Of a stretch of DNA of 10,296 nt, positions 7,458 through 10,296 are shown in pieces. The DNA is taken from assembly GCA_020718785.1 (NCBI GenBank), contig DYRK01000175.1:1-10296 (forward strand), read 5' to 3'. Within the stretch, counting starts at the first letter, position 1; each line of letters starts with the position of its first letter. The notes under the pieces are model-generated. The model saw nothing but the letters and a program-made list of their open reading frames with translations. It was not told the origin of the DNA and ran no database searches. The DNA is from Desulfatirhabdium butyrativorans (GTDB taxonomy: Bacteria; Desulfobacterota; Desulfobacteria; Desulfobacterales; DYRK01). The translations under genes were made by a program, and so were the position numbers.

Positions 7458-8752
7458 GAATATTATTTTTGACTTTTGTTACGACATTTTTTTTCTCCGC
7501 AAGTTTTGCGAACGGAGAATCGCTGACTATTGAGCGCTTTTTGGCTACGGCGGAAAAGGATACTCAACTGCAAAGCCACAGCGAGCTTGTCGAATATATG
7601 GAGGCTTCTCCCGAGAGTACGCCGTATATTGACAAAATCGAGTTTCGTACCGAGACCGACGAATTCGATATCAAGAAGCAGAAATATTCTCTGCGTTTCT
7701 ATCCCAGAGGCTGGGGAGAAACCGAACTCAGCAAAAAGATTTCCGAGACTACCGGAAAATCTGTCAGAGCAGAACATGAGTCATTATTCGGCAGCGTCCT
7801 GCAAAACCGCTACGAACTTGCACTTGATTTTCTTGAGACCTTATCCATGCTGAACATGAATAAAACGCTTCTGAGTGTTTATGATGATGAAGTCAATGTT
7901 CTCAGGAAAATGAGCGTGAGAGATCTGTCATTTGACATCCGCACGCTGGTTTCTGCCGAAGACCGATATGTTGATCTTCAGTTGGAACTCGTCAAACTTG
8001 AAAACAAAGTAACCGGCATTATCGAGAAGATAAAAAGCATTGCAGGCTATTATGAGGAAATCATGTTTGATGAGGAAACGCTGATCGGACCCGAAACTAT
8101 CGGAGAACGGATCCGGGATATTCAGCCGGTTCCGTCCCCGGACAATATCCGTCTCCGGTATCAACTGGTAAAAGCAGAACTTGCTGAAAACAGATATATG
8201 TTCGAGGTTGCAAAAAATAAAAAATATCTCAATTTCTTCAACTTGCAATATGACTCGGACAAGGATGACAGCGCGGAGAAAGCCTTTTCAATCGAGGTGG
8301 GAATCAATCTGCCCTTTGTCAATCCTGACCGGGAAGACATCAATCGCAGAAAAAGGGTCTGGTTTGATGAAAAGCTGGAATACGAAAAAGAACAAAGAGA
8401 GGCTTCCGAAACTATCCGGTCGCTTTCCGCATCGTTAGATCGGCTAGATTCGTCAGCACCGTATCCTTGTGAGCCGGAAGCCGGAAAGCAAAGCCGAAAT
8501 TTCCTTCAAAAAATATATGGAAATGGAAGGCGTCAATCCGCTGACGCTCCTGAAAATAAAGGAAAGTATTCTGGAAAGCGATATGCGGCTGAACCGGACG
8601 GCTTATCTCATCCGGCGTCAGTATATCGAACTGATGAACATCACGGGCAGATTGTCGGAAAAGAATTGGTTAGAGGTCAGAGGTTCGAGGTGAGGGGTCA
8701 GAGGCGCCCCGCACCTCAAACCCCGCACCCCGAACCTCGGAGAATACGATGA
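7454..8752 (+). CDS. TolC-like outer-membrane efflux protein, frameshifted near the C-terminus
   Basis: Opens with a signal peptide (about residues 1-20, ending SFA before NGES) and GAGGTG five bases before the ATG, which overlaps the adaptor stop as ATGA. The body is rich in long helices. SIEVGINLPFVNPD followed by a helical segment ending LDRLD matches the strand-then-helix pattern of the second TolC half. After residue ~331 the reading frame loses family character and runs through a repeat to 8752. The expected TolC ending is found in another frame up to 8693, so one extra base between about 8448 and 8468 is the simplest explanation. Reconstructed, the protein would have about 412 residues, slightly short for a TolC homologue. 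It would supply the outer-membrane exit for the upstream adaptor. The frameshift may be a sequencing error or a real inactivation. Confidence 0.75.
   Translation: MRILFLTFVTTFFFSASFANGESLTIERFLATAEKDTQLQSHSELVEYMEASPESTPYIDKIEFRTETDEFDIKKQKYSLRFYPRGWGETELSKKISETTGKSVRAEHESLFGSVLQNRYELALDFLETLSMLNMNKTLLSVYDDEVNVLRKMSVRDLSFDIRTLVSAEDRYVDLQLELVKLENKVTGIIEKIKSIAGYYEEIMFDEETLIGPETIGERIRDIQPVPSPDNIRLRYQLVKAELAENRYMFEVAKNKKYLNFFNLQYDSDKDDSAEKAFSIEVGINLPFVNPDREDINRRKRVWFDEKLEYEKEQREASETIRSLSASLDRLDSSAPYPCEPEAGKQSRNFLQKIYGNGRRQSADAPENKGKYSGKRYAAEPDGLSHPASVYRTDEHHGQIVGKELVRGQRFEVRGQRRPAPQTPHPEPRRIR
8451..8693 (+). pseudogene. Displaced C-terminal part of the TolC-like gene (shifted frame)
   Basis: In the frame one base ahead of the upstream ORF, this stretch reads RQHRILVSRKPESKAEISF, then KYMEMEGVNPLTLLKIKESI and further helix to NITGRLSEKNW. 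This is the typical last helical hairpin of TolC proteins (Y-x-x-G-x-x-x-L-x-x-L pattern, then a long amphipathic helix). The same frame has a TAG at 8445-8447, so the crossover lies after it. A GTG at 8469 could nominally start a separate small protein but has no ribosome-binding site. The last residues (LEVRGSR) are encoded inside the hairpin repeat, so the native C-terminus may also have been altered. Confidence 0.75.
8680..8738. repeat. Imperfect long hairpin repeat between the TolC-like and VTC genes
   Basis: Arms at 8680-8698 and 8720-8738 are complementary at 17 of 19 positions (outer eight GAGGTTCG / CGAACCTC are perfect), around a 21-base loop containing GGCGCC. A 9-base direct repeat, GGTCAGAGG, occurs at 8675-8683 and 8696-8704. 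The element covers the TGA (8691-8693) of the shifted TolC frame and ends right against the GGAG ribosome-binding site (8739-8742) of the VTC gene. It looks like inserted dispersed repeat DNA, and its stem could reduce translation of the VTC gene. Confidence 0.75.
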
Positions 8753-9558
8753 GAGGCGAAAAACAAAAAGGGCTTCCGCCCCGGCTTGACCGCTATGAAC
8801 TGAAATTCGGCATTCCCTGGGAACTGATAGAACCGATTTCCGACTTTGCCTCGGTCTATTGCTCGTTGGACAAATACTCGCTGAACGCTGAAAAGGGCTT
8901 CTACCGGGTGAACAATCTCTATCTTGATTCTCCCGGATATCTGTTTCTGAGAAAAAGGATGGACGGCGCGGAAAACCGTTTCAATATGCGGGTCCGTTCC
9001 TACGGCGATGATCCGGTGATGCCCTATTTCCTTGAGATCAAACAGAAGGTCGGGAATGTGGTCAGGAAATACCGTGCGACGGTTACTGACAGGGAATGGT
9101 ATAAAGTCTATACAGAACCAGGGTTTGAATCCCGTGAAGAAAAGAATAATGCTTCGGAAACAAATAACCGGGAACTGTTCGAGCGGACAGTTTTCTCTTA
9201 CAATGTCTCTCCCAAAGTTCTGACTCAGTATCTCCGAAAAGCATATATCAGTGATGTGGATGATTATGCCCGTGTGACATTCGACACGGATTTGAGATTC
9301 ATGCCTGAAAGCGGATACAATCTGCATCCCGAAGAATCGGAAATGATCTCCTGCGATGCCGAGACCGTATTTCCCCCCGGATGTTCTGTGATCCTCGAAC
9401 TGAAATGTTATACCTCGCAGGTTCCGCTCTGGATGCTTGATCTGATCCGATATTTCGATCTTCAGCGGATGAGTTTTTCAAAATATATGACCGGCGTTAC
9501 CCAAGTTTTAGGGCTTTACCGCTATGACACAGGCGAAAGAACCGCTGCTTATGTGTAG
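8749..9558 (+). CDS. VTC-domain polyphosphate polymerase (triphosphate tunnel metalloenzyme family)
   Basis: A 269-residue protein with no signal peptide, so cytoplasmic. It covers a whole VTC domain, the catalytic domain that in yeast Vtc4 makes polyphosphate from ATP inside a basic tunnel. Tunnel-like features in order: RYELKF (K19), FYRVNNLYLDS (51-61), RVRSY (R81, R83), FLEIKQK (E96, K98, K100), VVRKYR (K107, R109), ARVTFD (R175), VILELK (E217, K219) and FSKYMTGV (K245). Alternating charged residues on beta strands are the hallmark of the tunnel fold. The ATG has GGAG six bases upstream. It has no SPX domain, as is usual for bacterial forms, so inositol-pyrophosphate control of the yeast kind is not expected. 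The DUF4956 gene follows 43 bases later, a common bacterial pairing. Domain identity is strong; the actual product (polyphosphate or another phosphate transfer) is inferred. Confidence 0.93.
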   Translation: MRGEKQKGLPPRLDRYELKFGIPWELIEPISDFASVYCSLDKYSLNAEKGFYRVNNLYLDSPGYLFLRKRMDGAENRFNMRVRSYGDDPVMPYFLEIKQKVGNVVRKYRATVTDREWYKVYTEPGFESREEKNNASETNNRELFERTVFSYNVSPKVLTQYLRKAYISDVDDYARVTFDTDLRFMPESGYNLHPEESEMISCDAETVFPPGCSVILELKCYTSQVPLWMLDLIRYFDLQRMSFSKYMTGVTQVLGLYRYDTGERTAAYV

Positions 9559-9588
9559 AGCGGGTTTAAAACCCGCTTTACTGTAAAG
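9559..9588. repeat. Overlapping small palindromes between the VTC and DUF4956 genes
   Basis: AGCGGGTTT-A-AAACCCGCT (9559-9577) starts directly after the VTC stop codon. A second palindrome, CTTTAC-T-GTAAAG (9576-9588), overlaps its end and runs up to the ribosome-binding site. The two hairpins compete for bases 9576-9577. No T-tract follows, so they more likely affect mRNA stability or coupling than stop transcription. Confidence 0.7.
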
Positions 9589-9601
9589 GAAGGAGGAAAC
9601 C

Positions 9602-10288
9602 ATGCTCGACTTTTTAACTCTTCAGAACGCTTCACCGGACTCTGCGCTGCTGACCGCTGTTTATACTGTATTGATCTCATTTCTGCTTTCCACGCTGGTG
9701 GGCATAACTTATATCAAAACATTCCGGGGGCTTTCATACTCACGGAATTATGTGCAGGGGCTGATACTCGGCTCAATTGTTGCCGCAACCGTAATGCAGG
9801 CAATCGGAGACAGTCTTGCACGAGGTCTTGGAATGATCGGCGCACTTGCCATCATCCGATTCCGTACCAATTTCAAAGACCCGAAAGATATTCTCTTCAT
9901 GTTTTCAGCCTTGGCCGCCGGTATTGCCTGCGGCGTCGGGGCTTATGTCATTGCCGCCGTAGGCACAGCAGGATTTGTGTTCACAGCCTTTGTGCTTCAT
10001 TTCACGCCGCTGGGACAGACAAGCCATTTTGACGGAATGCTCCGTTTCAATATTGACAACAGCGATGAGAGCCGGATCGAACTTGAGCGTATTTTAAAAA
10101 CCCACTGCAAAAAATTTGCCCTGATCAGCCTCAGAGACATGAAACAGGGTGAACGCCTTGACTATGCCTACCATATCAAGCTGAAAAAGAATCAGAGCAA
10201 TGCAGCTTTGGTCAAGGCTTTGCCTGAAAAAATTCCTTCCGTGAAAGGGGTAAGCCTCATGTTGCAGGAAACAACCGTAGAATTGTAA
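9602..10288 (+). CDS. DUF4956 family inner-membrane protein
   Basis: A 228-residue protein with a strong ribosome-binding site (AGGAGG, 9591-9596) five bases before the ATG. Hydrophobic segments lie at about residues 14-37, 49-68, 98-116 and 117-135. The signature loop between the second and third reads GMIGALAIIRFRTNFKDPKD (77-96), which is diagnostic of DUF4956. A soluble tail of about 90 residues (140-228) follows, with a pattern of strands and helices resembling a small ferredoxin-like domain. The family has no established function that I know of, but it repeatedly sits beside VTC-domain genes. By analogy with the membrane part of the yeast VTC complex, it may anchor the polymerase and help pass its product across the inner membrane. 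The stop TAA is inside the window, so the gene is complete. Confidence 0.92.
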   Translation: MLDFLTLQNASPDSALLTAVYTVLISFLLSTLVGITYIKTFRGLSYSRNYVQGLILGSIVAATVMQAIGDSLARGLGMIGALAIIRFRTNFKDPKDILFMFSALAAGIACGVGAYVIAAVGTAGFVFTAFVLHFTPLGQTSHFDGMLRFNIDNSDESRIELERILKTHCKKFALISLRDMKQGERLDYAYHIKLKKNQSNAALVKALPEKIPSVKGVSLMLQETTVEL

Positions 10289-10296
10289 TTTTTATG

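Noticed and set aside
8469..8693. A separate 74-residue gene starting at GTG
   Set aside because: No ribosome-binding site precedes it, and its sequence is the expected C-terminal hairpin of the TolC-like protein just upstream, so it is the shifted end of that gene.
8716..9327. A 203-residue open frame on the minus strand
   Set aside because: It is antisense to the VTC gene, whose conserved motifs leave no doubt about the coding strand.

Overview
The window looks like a Gram-negative chromosome segment. Evidence for an outer membrane is a HlyD-type adaptor followed directly by a TolC-type outer-membrane protein. GC content is moderate by eye, and the intergenic gaps carry near-perfect palindromes, including a CTCGTTCCCA...TGGGAACGAG family. 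That mix, plus CotH, VTC and DUF4956 genes together, recalls Desulfobacterota (Desulfonema/Magnetomorum-like) genomes. This taxonomic guess is weak and comes from memory, not a search.

All genes lie on the + strand. Order: a palindromic repeat cluster (1-50); a secreted CotH-kinase protein with two tandem unnamed N-terminal domains (116-2824); a palindrome (2827-2858) and short leader; a second CotH-kinase protein with a lamin-tail domain and a dockerin-like EF-hand pair (2977-5379); a palindrome (5405-5425); a HlyD-like adaptor fused to a DUF3616-like C-terminal region (5442-7457); a TolC-like protein overlapping it by 4 nt and frameshifted near its C-terminus (7454-8752, with displaced coding to 8693); a hairpin-forming repeat (8680-8738); a VTC-domain polyphosphate polymerase (8749-9558); a short palindrome (9559-9577); and a DUF4956 membrane protein (9602-10288). 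No gap without a gene exceeds about 150 bases. I saw no tRNA, rRNA, CRISPR array, transposase or convincing rho-independent terminator.

Working model (inference): VTC and DUF4956 form a cytoplasmic polymerase plus inner-membrane partner, like the split halves of the eukaryotic VTC complex. The adaptor and TolC-like protein could form a trans-envelope conduit. The two CotH proteins have signal peptides, so they would act outside the cytoplasm as atypical kinases or surface proteins. The locus may therefore make, export and/or use a phosphate-rich polymer or phosphorylated surface protein. The phosphate donor for exported CotH kinases is unknown; exported polyphosphate is a speculative candidate. 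The two CotH genes share a nearly identical kinase module, including an inserted cassette of three four-cysteine repeats, but have unrelated N-termini. This points to duplication followed by N-terminal domain exchange.
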